Assembly (NCBI GenBank): GCA_949825065.1
Contig: OX463841.1
Location: 22,674,078 to 22,738,077 of the forward strand
Direction: 5' to 3'
Length of the DNA stretch: 64,000 nucleotides
DNA from: Odontocerum albicorne
Lineage: Eukaryota; Arthropoda; Insecta; Trichoptera; Odontoceridae
This document shows, piece after piece, positions 46,230 through 58,890 of this stretch. The notes under the pieces were generated by a model, which saw only the letters and a program-made list of their open reading frames with translations, was not told where the DNA came from and made no database searches. The stretch's first letter is position 1. Each line of letters begins with the position of its first letter. The position numbers were made by a program, and so were the translations under genes.

Positions 46230-46537
46230 TGATACATACCCCTCAACATATCTCAATTAATGATATGGGCATGTTGATGAGCGTGGCTGGAAAACAACAT
46301 TGTCTTCGACCACTGGATGGAATAAGCAAGTAACTCACAGTTCGCCATCGTACGTGTTTGAAATACTTCCGCAGGGGACAAGTAACAACACGCATACACG
46401 TCTGGCTCGTTCGAATATATTTACCAAACGAACTCCTCAACTAGATTGGGGCTTTTCTTTGGATACCATCGGAAATCGAACGCGAAACCCCCGAGTCCGT
46501 GACTAGCGTATTTTCAACTTGGTCGCTTAAACACAGC
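46230..46537 (-). repeat. SINE-B copy 3
   Basis: Minus-strand reading starts near 46537 with a worn D-arm (AAGCGACCAAGTTG), then GGGGGTTTCGCGTTCGATTTCC (B box; split here by no gap) and the SINE-B body: GAGGAGTTCGTTTGGTAAAT, GTGTTGTTACTTGTC, AAACACGTACGATGGCGAAC, CATCCAGTGG, GCCACGCTCATCAACATG and a GATATGTTGAGG end. It is the best full-length guide to the family. Confidence 0.7.
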
Positions 46538-47689
46538 TATTTTTCACTGAAGGTGGGATAATTTCTTCTTGAAATCTGTTTCCAGTTTTTATTTTTATAA
46601 AAAGATAGTTTCAGCCAAATATTGTATTGTGTCGTTGTGGCGTAAAGTTTGGCCGGCATAATAGCCTTGCCCTTTCCAGGGGGCGGCGGATGTGGATATA
46701 TTGCATGTACTTTTTAACCAATACATTTTTTATACTTTTTTTTTATTTTTTCAACATCTGAACGTTTTGTAATGATTGGGTTATTTTGAAGCAAAATTGT
46801 CTGAAATAAAACAAATTTACTTTATTCAATGAAATTTTAATTTCAATTTACTCACTTTGTGATTGGTGATTCCTTTTTATAATTATTTCTCAACCTTTTT
46901 AGCCTTGTGATCTGGCAAAATATAACGAAAATGAATACTTTGCGATCCCCTTGAAAAACATATATTGCATAACAATGACTTTAAAATAAATGTCGTACAA
47001 TGTTTAGAACTACCATGTACTCGTATACCGAAGAAAATATGGACTCAAACCCTGTTTATATCGAATGAATGCGTTATATGTTTTTGTTTTCCATATTTAA
47101 ATTTAAATATAACTTCTTAATTACACATTTGAAACAAGTTTTCGTATATTATGATGAAATAAATTTTCGTATCTTATAATTTGACCAACTAGATAACAGT
47201 TAAGTATCTTTAATTATTTTTTTAATGACAATTTCAGCTTCACTATTTCATTTTATTCAATGCAAATTTTAACATATTTAATTCAATAGTTGCTTCATTT
47301 GAATGGCAGCATCTTTTATATTCTCACTTTTCCATTTATTTAACAACTTATGCAGAGAGATAAAAATAAACATAAGGTTACTGCATTTATTCCTTCTGTT
47401 CCATATCCCGTGGGTAATAACTTTATTTTATTTCAAGTAATTTAAATGCAAGCTTCCTAACATGCTTTTCGAATAGCTGGTAGTTATGTTTGTTACATAT
47501 TCTCCCATAAGAGTAGTTTGACATACTTTTCTGGCGATTAATACTTCTTTAATAACTTTCCTGGAGAGCAAGATCGCTTAATGTTAAAAAGTGTTCGTTT
47601 ATTCAAGAATTTTTTAAGCTTTTATTTTTTGTTTAATAAAATTGACCAGGAATCCGAGTTTGATGTAGTTATTTATTATATAAATACAT
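46538..47689. other. AT-rich intergenic
   Basis: No recognised gene. A GC-rich patch of ~50 bp at 46650-46700 is unassigned. Confidence 0.4.
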
Positions 47690-47880
47690 AGCATCAGCCC
47701 GATTCTCTATCGAGGAAGGCCGGTAGGACTGAGCGCCAAACTCCTTCGCCTCCACAACTTCCATGCATCTTTACATACGGTTACATCTGTTTTCCTCTAT
47801 CTACCATGACTTGTACTTATGGTTGCATTATAAACTTCTTTTGAGCTCTTTTTCACCCTTTTATACTCTTAGTTTTTAGA
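47690..47880 (-). mobile_element. LINE C-terminal/3' remnant (tail family), weak
   Basis: Minus-strand reading shows CMEVVEAKEFG and, one frame over, VWRSVLPAFLDRESG, the counterpart of DVEEAKEVC and the AYP tract. The fragment is short. Confidence 0.5.
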
Positions 47881-47934
47881 TCATATAAATGTTCAATAAT
47901 AAGTGTTTTATTAGTTTGTTTTTGTTGATAGAGA

Positions 47935-48050
47935 TAGGATCTTGACCCATTCAATCTAAAAACTTTTAAACATTTGGTTCCAACGAAAATCGAATTCGCA
48001 ACTTCTCGATCAAAAGACAAGCGTCTTACCGCCTAGGTCACAGAGATCTT
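47935..48050 (-). repeat. SINE-A head
   Basis: Minus-strand reading: GATCTCTGTGACCTAGGCGG (A box), AAGTTGCGAATTCGATTTTC (B box), CGTTGGAACC, then body-like sequence. No LINE-like tail is left. Confidence 0.65.
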
Positions 48051-48567
48051 TGGTATGTTTGTAGTTCACAAATCTTAAACATCAAAATTTATTTGAATCA
48101 GTAACGTTAAATTCTTTATATTTAATTCGTTTCATAAAGAAAGGCTAAAAGCTCTCTGAAAGTGCATTTATTTAATAAATGCGTTGAAAATACATCTAAA
48201 TACCTGGCATTTTGATTTTCGGGCCTGACAGTTAATACTTTACATGGATTTCTTTTAAGGTCCTTGTTGTTACTATTTGTTCATGTCAAGGTAAATAATC
48301 CATAAAAATATGTTCTCTTGTAGAAATGGCGTGAGGATACAAATATGACTCAGTATTTTTTACAGATCATTTGATTAATTTATCTCGTTTTTTTTATTTT
48401 TCACTCCAGAATATAACGGCTCATATTCGTAGTCACCAAAATATTTTTGCTTTTATACCCATCATTTTCTTTCGTGCACACAGAGCATTTCACTATCACA
48501 TTCATTTTTAACCCTTCTCAATTCATAATCCCTATTTTTCCAATTTTCAGTAATAATAATAAAGTTT
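48051..48567. other. AT-rich intergenic
   Basis: No recognised feature. Confidence 0.4.
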
Positions 48568-48765
48568 TGATAACATTCGTGGTCTAGTGGGTAGAACACT
48601 TCACTTCCAACCTGAGGGTTTCGGTGTCGATTCACTATAAAACCCAAAAGAGTACTGAACTGCTTTTTCACTGAAGGATTTTCAACATCTTTCTAGTTGG
48701 TTGGATAAAATGGTTGTTCATTATTGAACCTACCAGGTCGTACAAAAATGCAATATAATATAATT
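48568..48765 (+). repeat. SINE-A copy
   Basis: The head ATTCGTGGTCTAGTGGGTAG (A box) is followed by GGTGTCGATTCAC (B box), a body ending TTTTCACTGAAGG, CTAGTTGGTTGGATAAAATG and a tail ATTGAACCTACCAGGTCGTA. The copy is complete but diverged. Confidence 0.78.
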
Positions 48766-49654
48766 CAATTAAATCTTAAAATATTTTTCTTGTAAAAATG
48801 GTGTACGGTTTTGTTCTCCTTAGTTTTGTTAAGTGGACGTTACAAAGGGTTACGTTTTATTGTATATTCTCGATGAAAATTAATATTTGGAACAATTAAC
48901 ATTTCTATATTATAAACTTATTAACATATCAAACAAACAATTATAAAACAAACATAACGTATTGACCTCATCCAAAAATACTTACAATTCAATTCACATA
49001 ATCGTATATCTCTCAAAAAATTATGCATGAAAATATCAGTGCATAATATTATACAATACAATACGGAAAATTAAAAAAATATTTGAAAAAGTTACAAAAT
49101 TCAATTGAATTAACAATACAAGACTTGAGTAGGAAAACAAATCTCTCAAGAACAACGAGAATACAAAATTATAGAGAAAGAAAAAAAAACAAAAAATATA
49201 TTCCTGGTAAAATGGAATTACCAGTATCCAAGTCAAGGCCTAAATTTGAGGAAATACGAGAGTAAGGTTATCCAGAACTTGAAAATATCTTCATTAAAAT
49301 ATCCATCAAACCTTAGGGATATTAAACCTGAAAAAGTTGAAATATTGAAGCTTTTTTAGAACCTCACGTTTTGAAAAGGTAAGTTTACATCACAAGTCTT
49401 TGTCAAACCAATCTCTTAATGACATTTCGCTAAAGCATGTTTCTATAAAATAAGAAGCAAATTGAGACATCATACCATCTTCTTATATCTTCTTCATATT
49501 GTGCAAGACATGTAGAGAGAGTGCAAATCTTGAGATCTTTAAACAAAATTCTGTTTTCATTTCTCTCCGTTTATTCTTCTCATTTTGATTAACCTTAATT
49601 ACACAAATGTTTTGTTTAATTTATGATTTATTTCATAACTTTTGAAATATATTA
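48766..49654. other. AT-rich intergenic
   Basis: Only short unrecognised frames (60-66 codons near 49036-49265). Confidence 0.4.
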
Positions 49655-49781
49655 TAGCTATATCAACGAGCTCTTAAGAGAAAATCAGACTGGAATCCTT
49701 TTTCCGAAAAGTAGGTTCCAACGGGGCAGCTACCCCAAGGCTGGATAACTGGTGTCTTAGTAACGAAGCTATCGAACCTCT
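49655..49781 (-). repeat. SINE-A head, diverged
   Basis: Minus-strand reading: GGTTCGATAGCTTCGTTACT (worn A box), GACACCAGTTATCCAGCC, GGGGTAGCTGCCCCGTTGG (B box mutated), AACCT linker and a body block GATTCCAGTCTGATTTTC. The tail is missing. Confidence 0.55.
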
Positions 49782-50089
49782 CTTTTTAAGTTTTATAATA
49801 AAAACAACTCGCATTGTAGTTGATGTATTTTTAAACGTATATTTTTGTTGAGAACGTGTATACAGTACAAAAAAACAAATGAGCACAACTTTCGCACGTG
49901 TTAATAAAATAACTTGACAAAAACCATGCCTTCGTATTTATTTAACATCCAATATGCAGTGAGAAACGCTTTATATCGATGCTCACTTGCGTCTGCTAGT
50001 CTTATTGAAATTCGTCTCTCTTACCCTGTATATGACTATTCAGGGATTTGAATAAAGCTGCGCGTCTCTGGAATTTGATGTTGCAAACG
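49782..50089. other. Intergenic
   Basis: AT-rich, leading into the CpG island. Nothing recognised. Confidence 0.35.
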
Positions 50090-50745
50090 CATCATCTGCA
50101 CCGTCCAAAGGGATGGTATTTACTCCCCGACCCGGCGCGTGCTGCGGGTGGACGGTGCGGCGCTCGGGGCGGGAGGGCGTCGCGGCGCCCGCGCCGTCAG
50201 TCCCCTCCGCGGCGCCGCGGCGTGCAGGTGTTTCTCCGGCAGCCACTCAGTTGTTGAATGATTTGCACGGAAGGCGCACGCGAACCTCGCAACGCTTCTA
50301 CATGACAATCGTTTGTTAGACCCCGCTGATATTTGAATTTTCCCTAATCAGATTCAACACCCTTGTTTGAATCATTTGTTTCATTCGGACTACTACTTGC
50401 CGCCGACTTTATATGACTTTTCTTCATGTTTGTTCGAAAACTTTTGTATCGACGAATAAGTTTTACGGCGTGTTTTTGAGATTTCGGATTTGAACGAGTT
50501 TTGGTTGTATACTTTTCGACTGTTGATTATTCAATGTAAGAATGTTTTTGATATAATTTCAGTGATTATATTATAGTATTCAAGTGATAATCAGTGATGT
50601 AATCGCAGTGTTTTGGCGAGTCCGCGGTCTTCGGGGCGTTCGGCTGGCGGTTGTGGGGCGCTGATTTATTTTAGTGTCTTGCCATCTGTCCGATTGTCTC
50701 TTCGGCGGGTGCCGTCAACTTTGTTCTTCCACGTGGTTCGATTTA
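50090..50745 (+). promoter_or_regulatory. CpG-rich island, possible host promoter and 5' UTR
   Basis: 50130-50245 is strikingly GC- and CpG-rich (many CGCGGCGCC-type tracts; by eye about four fifths G+C) in an AT-rich window, and a second GC-rich block follows at 50610-50745. An arthropod initiator-like TCAGT occurs at 50247-50251. Possible splice donors are GTAAGA at 50536 and GTAAGT at 50900. No start-to-stop protein frame with a known motif is present; frames crossing it (62-69 codons on both strands) are GC-driven. A promoter with a non-coding first exon of a gene lying outside the window is plausible. The strand is inferred from the initiator and donor positions only. Confidence 0.4.
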
Positions 50746-53700
50746 TTTTAATACATTAACTTTTTATGGAATTCCAGTCACTTACACTTACTTTCCCTTT
50801 TACTGTTGTCAAAGTTATTTGTTTATTGTTTGTTTTAGAAAATTATTCTTTGAAATTACCTTTTACTTTTATTGAATTAATTCTCAAATATTTAACTATG
50901 TAAGTATTTTTATTGAACATACATTTAAAATAATAAAATATAAGTTTTCGATTGTGATTTAATTGTATTAATATAAAATACAAGTTTAGTCGATTTGACA
51001 AAAAAGTGAATATATTATTGTTTTAAAAACGATAAAATGACAATTTTAAGTAAATGAAAGTGTATTTTGAAAACTTGAGGAGTTTTTATTGTAATGATTT
51101 CATGTTAAAACGAAGCAAATTATTATATTCAGTATAAATTCATACATAATAGAAATACAAAACTATTATTTCAATATGACATAAAATATATTTTATTTGT
51201 TATACTGACCCCTTTCTTTGTTCTTATTTTTTTAATCACGGCTTAATTTTAAGTATATTCTAACAATGTTTAACGAAAATTTTGTTAAAAAATAAATCTT
51301 ATTTTACCAAATCAACAGTAAAAGGAAAAAAGTCGCTAGTAAAAAAGTATCTTCAATCAACATTTCGTCTTAAATTTGACATTGAAACAAACTTTTTGAA
51401 TTATACTGTATATTATTCTATAAAAATACGTTCAACTTTTTTAAAACATTGCCTTCAACTTTTGAAACACATAAAAAATGCCTTCAATTTTTTTAAAACC
51501 GTAAGAAATATGCCCTCTATTTTTGGGTTAAACCGAGTATGCAAGGGTTACTACAACAAAACAACAATGTCCTTATAACACTGAAATTAGTTCTGTGTTG
51601 TGATTTACATTTACGGTATTAAAGTCTATTCAAAAAACGGCTTATCGCATGATAAATTGCTCTTTAAAAGCTGCAAGTCTAAATATTTCTTTCATAATTT
51701 TACGGCAAACACGCGTTGGTTTTTCAAACAAACTAATTTCCTTATTTACTGCAATACTTTTCGTTTATTACTTTTTGCTAGTAATTATTTTTGTTTTAAA
51801 TAGAATGGAACCCAATTTATTTTATTTTCTTTGGTTTGTTCTTAAGAAAAATCTACCGACGTTTTGATTTACTTTTAACGCGTCGTTAACTATGCGTCGT
51901 TGGCAAACCGGATCTTTTATATTATCTTTATTCAGGAAGGTTTAAATTAAAGCGTATTTAAATGAGTAGATTTTTTTCTGTAATTATGTGTTTAGGATTT
52001 TATATGTCACTTTTATATAATTATTTTACAACTTCATTCCATTATTTTGCTGAACGCTAGTTGTCAGGAATTTATTTCATAAACCACCAACTAACGTTAT
52101 TTCATTTGTAATACTTAATATTTTAGTAAACGCACCTATTCATGAATTCGTCAAGTTCTTTATCGACGGATAACAAACATTTTCGAAACTTTTTTTGTAT
52201 TCATAAAATCTATCTGTTTTTTTTTCAATCTAAATTATTCATTTGAACACGTGTTGAAACATGCAAAGTTTTTAAAATTCAAATACTATCAGATCACAGT
52301 TTGTTCAGAAAAAACATTATATTTAACCTTATTTAATAGAAAATTATTTACCCATAGTTACATAAAATGTTAAATTATTATCTTTTTTAAGCAAATAATG
52401 TTTTTATAAAAAAAAAATTATTTGCGAAATGTATATTTTTTTAATAATATTATTTTGATGCTACAGATTTCACCTTTTTACATTTGGTAAAATTGAAATT
52501 TGTTTTGTAATATTTGAATTTATGAAAAAAAGTTTACGTATTTGTTGCTAGATATTTTTAAATTTTGTCTTGGACTAGTACATACATTTATCATGTCGTA
52601 CTCCTGTTTTGACTTGGACTAATGCATATATTTATCATGTCCTACTCCTGTTTTGCATGTGTTTCCTTTTAAAGCAATAAAAAGTTTATATGTTTTACCA
52701 ATAAGGTTACAATTTTTAATTTTAATAAAATTTATTATTTTATGTTTTTTCAAAAGTTCAACCTTATGATACATTTTTAGACACTTGTTTATTGCCTTTT
52801 TTCTTTAGGCAATTGATCACTTTCAAAAGGAGTTTCTTTATTAGCCAAAAAAGTATTGTTAATATTTTTTTCTTGAACACCATCATGTCATATAAAACGC
52901 TCTGAAGATACTTAAGTTTCGAACAATTTAATATTGAGTTGCATCTTAGTTAGTTTTCCAAACGCAACTTATTAGGTAGGCATTCCATTACAGGTTAAGT
53001 ATTTTCCTTTACTCTTCAGCATATATTTTTCTTTGAGTGGTTATTTCTTATTTTTATCATTGATATTTATTTTTTACATGAGTATGGTTCAAATAAATGA
53101 GAATTGAATGTTTTTTGCAAAAATGAAATTCTTAATTTATTTAGTATTTAGGCTTGTTTGCCATCGGACAGTAAACTCATACGATTGTTATGCAATGAAT
53201 CGTTAAATAAATACTAATATCCTAAATGTTTTTTTTAAACAAACCAATAAAAATTTCCTTCAATTGCACTGTATTTTTTATCATAACTTATGAATGTAAA
53301 AACAATGGAAACAAAGTGTTTTTTTTATTGTAAATCTATAATATAAGTACCACAACATTCACACAAAAAATAGGGCAATAAAGATAGTACTTGCATGTTT
53401 TCATATAAATCCTTTTCTTTTTCCACAACACATGTGTTCACGGTAAAATCGTGCGTAAATAAAATTACTTTCAATTTTATACAGACAGTGATAGAAATAA
53501 CAATTTGTTAAGGTTAGTCAATCCAATAAATTAATTTTTTCCGCTCTTCGATTGGAATGCCATTTTTGCAAAAGTGATCCTCTTCATAAAAGTTCCTAGT
53601 TTGTACACAGCATTAAAATGTAACATTTTTTGTTCAATCAAACGCTCATAAATCGATGCACCACTGCCATCGTCTGAAACTGGCTTGTATTACAACCAGC

Positions 53701-54210
53701 TCTTTGCCCTTTGATGGAAACTAGATTAGCCATACGAGATGCACTTGCCCAGAATGATGTAATCGACTATGGTACTTAAAGAAATCTTATGGTTTATCAG
53801 GCGCACATCTTCCTAACTAAGCATTGCATCTTCGTGGAATGCATTTGTCGTCTATGAATTAATATGCAATGTTATTCTTCGAAGTAATCTACAAGTAGAA
53901 AAAGTAGTTAACAAATAAATAAAACTCTAATATGTAGTTTTTTTACTTTATTTCAAACGATTACACCAAGTTGATATGCCTGTTGAAACTATAAATTACT
54001 CGGTCAGGTTTGTTCGAGTTTATAGATACACTTTGTCTATATTATATTGCTGTTTTAAAAAATAATTGAAAATAAACTCATAATTTCTAGCATTTTAGAG
54101 CTATTTTGTATTGTGTTATCAACGCGTATTATAAAATAAGTATAGCGGTTTATAATTGTTTCTATAATAAAAACCCTTCTCAATTACCTCTTTTATATAT
54201 AACATATGAT
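50746..54210. other. Very AT-rich intergenic or intronic
   Basis: No gene recognised. It contains a 44-bp duplication (52569-52656). Frames of 67-98 codons (51282-51867) are low complexity. Confidence 0.4.
52569..52656. repeat. 44-bp tandem duplication
   Basis: Units start at 52569 and 52613 (CTTGGACTA, TTTATCATGTC, TACTCCTGTTTTG) and differ at a few sites. Confidence 0.9.
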
Positions 54211-54420
54211 ATGTATCCGAGGCCTAGTTGGTAGGACACTTGTCTTCCGATCCTGGTGTTGCCGGCTTGATTTATGTTGGAACTTAGATTAAGAAAAAGG
54301 AAACAAAGAGAGGAATCCACGTTTTGACGTAAGGCATTTTAACAGTTGTCAGGTTGATTGGAAAATGTTGTTAAATAACAATAAGGCCAAGCAAGTTGTA
54401 ATGTATACAAGGAAGTGTAA
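54211..54420 (+). repeat. SINE-A copy
   Basis: The head ATCCGAGGCCTAGTTGGTAG (A box) is followed by GCCGGCTTGATTTATG (B box), GTTGGAAC, an AAAGG-rich body, GTTTTGACGTAAGGC, CAGGTTGATTGGAAAATG and a tail AACAATAAGGCC to GTATACAAGGAAGTGTAA. All parts are recognisable. Confidence 0.8.
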
Positions 54421-54477
54421 TTAAAAACAAAAGAAGTATGTTGATCAAACATGATTTTTTTAACTTGAATGTATTAA

Positions 54478-54835
54478 AGTGAAACGTAGACGTTGACAAA
54501 ACTGAAAGTGAAACGTAGACGTTGACAAAACTGAAAGCAACCGAATACATAGAGTAAAAATGCGTTCACTGAAAAGAATACTTGAGATAATAAGTATGAC
54601 AGGATACGTATGTATTGATAATGAATAATTATGAACTTAAGGCTTACTGGTTGAGCTAGATAAAGAAAAGCACTCTGAGATGATTTGGGCATGTAGAACG
54701 GATAATTAAAGAAAGAATAACAAAACAAATATAAAGTACAAACGAGAGTGAAATTTTCAGTAGAGTTTCAGTGGTTGGATCAAGTAAATGATATTCATAA
54801 AAATGTCATGAAAAAGCCTCTGAGTTGCATTTTTT
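54478..54835 (+). mobile_element. LINE C-terminal remnant (tail family)
   Basis: It begins with a 29-bp tandem duplication (54478-54506, 54507-54535). Then readable pieces on plus follow: KCVH (family MRSLR), YELKAYW, STLR-stop-FGHVERIIKERITKQI. The frame is broken. The AYP end is missing, so it stops earlier than the other tails. Confidence 0.65.
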
Positions 54836-56239
54836 TTTTAAATTATACATAATCACTATTTATTCACTCACATATAAAAAACTTTTTTTTGTATCCATCA
54901 AAATAGTGAGATGCGAGTAGTATGGAGAATTTTCTTCTTTAAAACACGACCTTTGTTCCAGCTTATCGTCGATAACATCGTTTGGTGAAAGCGATTGTCG
55001 TTCATTTGTCATGTCATTCTTCTGATGTTTCTTTGTCCTTTAAGTTTTACAGGGGTCCAAATACGAGTACTTAAAATAATCAAGAATGCCTATTTTAATT
55101 TTTATTTTCTTCGAACTTGAAATCATGTATCCAAGACATACAAAAATATATATTTTCTATAACAATTATTTCATATATTATCTCTCCTTTTAAAAATTCA
55201 ATTTTCATCTTTAAAATGTAATTTTTTTATCAGAATTTTTATGTAAACATAAACATTTTTTTTCCACTTTTCAAATACAACCTTTAATGTGAATTTCGAA
55301 AAACCAGTTGTTCAAATTCTTCCGATTAAATTTGACATGAAATTCCGGAAATTTGTCACAATTTCACTGTCAAGTGTTGAAATCTTTTATAAGGCTGGAC
55401 GTTAGATAATTTAAAACTTACTTATTTGGTTTCCCTATTTCCGTCCCGAGAGTTTTCATTTAATAATATTTTCCTGTCGAGATATTCTTTTTGATCTTTT
55501 TTCACCTCTAATCCAAAGAAAATTGTTAAGCGTTAGATAGTATAAGACCAAAACGCTTTCTTAAATATTCATTGGGAAATTCAATCTGGAAGTAAAAATC
55601 GTCGTTATTAACTTTGACTTCTCTCCATATATTCGTTGTCTTCGTAAGGAGTTTTAGAGCTTAATCTCACTTTCAGTTACGCCTTCCGAGCGCCGAAATG
55701 TTTTCGTTGTGTTTGTTTTCAGCAGCGGAATTCCTCAACAGCGAAGTTGACAAAACGATGTCAAAACACTCGAAAATTATCATTATCCTTGATACTCTCC
55801 CTGACTACAGTACACATTAGTACACACTCAGTTATTTCATACTTAAACGCTGAGTGCAAATTGTTATTTCTAAGTTCACATCACTTTGTACAGCATCGTG
55901 CAATTTGTTGTGCAACTTTGAATCAAATTACAAATTTCATACTCGTACTTCGTAAATATAAATTAATTTCTTAAAACTAAAACTAATTACAGGTGAATTT
56001 TATTTCTTTGAAGTTTATCAGACTTTGCAGTTGTTTTATTTGAAATTTCAATAAATTATATTACAATACGTTTGTAAAATTTTCTTAACCACATTGTTTT
56101 ATTTCTTCTGCTTTATTTATTCAGTAATGAAATTTTGGTTGTTGAAAATGCTTGAACATTCGTTATTTGATTTTTAATGTATTATTTACATAACAAAAGG
56201 TTTGTACCTTTTTTCCTAAGATTTATTTAACACCTTTTT
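54836..56239. other. AT-rich intergenic
   Basis: No recognised gene. 55640-55780 is less AT-rich and has an acceptor-like TTGTTTTCAG near 55715, not enough to call an exon. Confidence 0.35.
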
Positions 56240-56320
56240 GTTTTGTTGGAAAATATTAAAAAATGGCAATAAACTCGCCAGAATGTACAGTATACAACAA
56301 AAATGTAATACAATGTATAT
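56240..56320 (+). repeat. SINE-A/LINE 3' tail only
   Basis: GTTGGAAAATATTAAAAAATGG, GCAATAAACTCGCCAGAATG and GTACAGTATACAAC follow the order of the SINE-A and LINE 3' end. No head or body is seen. Confidence 0.6.
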
Positions 56321-57658
56321 TTATTTTTCCCTTTGAAATAGTACACACTGGGTAAAATTATCACAAAAATATAGAAGCCATTTATTGCCATATTGACTGG
56401 TGTTGAAACTGGTCGATTCTTGGTATTATATACACATACAAGCCTTTAATTTTTTTTAATTGAATATCCCTTTTTTCATTTTTTAAAAAGATTGGAGTCG
56501 AGGCGGTAACAGACTCCTTATTATGTTTCTTCCTTTTTTCTGAAATAATATATGGATATGCGGGAGTATTTCATTTCAAAGTTTTCATGAACATAAAAAT
56601 CTTTTAAATCCAATGTTTACTTTAAACACTTCGTTGTTTTTTTATGTCTTCATATCTATAAAATTACGCTACAAGTATAATATCTTCAAAAAACATACGG
56701 CACAATATTGATTTGTTGCAAATATCACTTTCTGATTTTTTATTTCCCATATATTTTACAAGGTGATAGAGGCAGGCATGAGTGACGATGGTTTAATCTC
56801 GTACAGGATTAATTAAATCTCCATTGTCACCTTTTTCCGTCCATTCCTCAGCTCCCCACGGAGTCCTTTCAGACAGGTAAGCCTTAATAAACTGTCGCCT
56901 GGCCCAATAACACCCCTTATATATTATCCCAAAGTCAATAGAAAATTTCGCCTCACCTATACGAGTATACAATATTGTGATACTCTCGTTCCATACATTT
57001 TCATTATATTAAAAGGTTAAAAGTCATTTATTTTTTCTTTCCATTCTTTTTATTTAGATCGTAGATTAAAAGAAAAGCATAAATACGAGTAAATCCATGT
57101 TTGAATATGCGAGTACACATATACGAGTGTATTTGTTATATTGATTTTCTTTCATTTATTCATGTTTATTCCTTTCAAGAGGTTGCTACGTCGTTTGTAA
57201 TTATATTTTTTGTTAATAATTATCAGTATCGCAATGTTCCAACATTTATAAAAATAAATTATACATGGCATTTTTATGTATATTTAAAAATGTCTGTGTT
57301 TTTCATCACTTTAAATGTTTAATAAATATTATTTTGTCCTTCCAATATTTCACTACATAACAAGGGCGATTTGTACCAATCGGAATTCTTTATTATAATA
57401 TTTTACTAAATATTACTGAAAATGTGTTTGTTTTATTTCTTAATTGCTATTTGTGAGAGTTTTTTTGTAAAAAACGTTTAAAATATTTGAAATCGTTTTA
57501 GAAAATATAATATGTCAGAACTCATTTTCAAGTCTCAAATGTCCGAAAAAAAATCTGTGTTTGTTTTTACTTTTCATCTTTAATTGATTGCACATTTAAA
57601 AAAATATCTTTGTTTTCTTGCAAATTTGGAAATATATTTATTAAACGAATATATTTGA
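56321..57658. other. Intergenic
   Basis: AT-rich. 56760-56930 is a less AT-rich patch with no confident match. Confidence 0.4.
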
Positions 57659-57830
57659 TTGTAATTTATTTTTAACAAACACTGTTTATTCCACTTTTTT
57701 GTGACGGTATAACCCTACCGGTTTCAAGGCTTTCACCTCATCTTCAGGGGAGCGCAAACCCTTGAAACCGGTAGGGTTATACCGTCACAAAAAAGTGGAA
57801 TAAACAGTGTTTGTTAAAAATAAATTACAA
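57659..57830. repeat. Perfect foldback: 71-bp arms, 30-bp loop
   Basis: Arms 57659-57729 and 57760-57830 are exact reverse complements by eye over 71 bp; the loop is 57730-57759. Each arm has GACGGTATAACCCTACCGG at one end and a T-rich stretch at the other. Across the left arm and loop the minus strand reads CTGAAGATGAGG, then AAAGCCTTGAAACCGG (57720-57747), a CTGANGA..GAAA arrangement. RNA from either strand would form a long hairpin. No protein is encoded. Confidence 0.95.
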
Positions 57831-58351
57831 TGTCTTTAAACCTCCACAACGTTAATGCCTTAACTATAAACAGAATATATTTGAGTATAATAAAGCAAGA
57901 GGTTAATGCATTTACATATTTTCATATTCCTGTAACTAAACTAGATTTATCGGCGGTAAATCACGTCTTATCGCAGTGCTTTGTCTCTTTGTCTCTTTGA
58001 AAGTGAGCATTTGGCCCACGGTTATAAAATATCGTTTGGTCTGAAAATTTACAACACCTGAAACATGACTGGAACGTTCGTGAAAAGGGTTGTACGTTTT
58101 TTTCCTTTTTTGGCGCATTCAATAATCGATTTCCTGTATTTTTTATGAAGGCCTTTTGTCTTTTTCCTTTTCCATTCCCAATCAAGCCCTTGTGATCAAT
58201 CTGTGTTGATCGTCCTTAGGGGTTTTCAAAAATATATTTCGACAGATATATCACGGATGTCAGAACAACATTTCGTTATTTTCGGCTTCCAAATAACAAT
58301 TTACAATACATTTGTGACGTACCGAAAGTTTTATCTGGCTTTTCATTAGGT

Positions 58352-58890
58352 TTTTTTGTATGTTCATCTCACAATACCAAATGAAAGATGTTCAATGTTT
58401 TTATGTGATTAAAAAGATTTATTTTCTGTTAGATATGGTGTATTCAAAGATGTTTACGGTTTTTGTATGTTCATCTCACAATACCAAATGAAAGATGTTT
58501 AATGTTTTTATGTGATTAAAAAGATTTATTTTCTGTTAGATATGGTGTATTCAAAGATGTTTACGGTTTTTGTATGTTCATCTCACAATACCAAATGAAA
58601 GATGTTTAATGTTTTTATGTGATTAAAAAGATTTATTTTCTGTTAGATATGGTGTATTCAAAGATGTTTACGGTTTTTGTATGTTCATCTCACAATACCA
58701 AATGAAAGATGTTTAATGTTTTTGTGTGATTAAAAAGATTTATTTTCTGTTAGATATGGTGTATTCAAAGATGTTTACGGTTTTTGTATGTTCATCTCAC
58801 AATACCAAATGAAAGATGTTTAATGTTTTTATGTGATTAAAAAGATTTATTTTCTGTTAGATATGGTGTATTCAAAGATATTTACGGTTT
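58352..58890. repeat. 107-bp tandem array, 5 copies
   Basis: The landmark GTATGTTCATCTCACAATAC recurs at 58358, 58465, 58572, 58679 and 58786, an exact 107-bp period. Units differ by only one or two bases (for example ATGTTC versus ATGTTT near the AAAGATGTT block, and one A-to-G). High identity points to recent expansion or gene conversion. No frame runs through the array. Confidence 0.97.

Noticed and set aside
50040..50319. Open frames of 62-69 codons on both strands across the GC-rich block
   Set aside because: They overlap each other in several frames, arise from lack of AT-rich stops in GC-rich sequence, and show no protein motif.
58352..58890. CRISPR-like array
   Set aside because: Units are contiguous 107-bp tandem repeats without distinct spacers, and this is a eukaryotic window.
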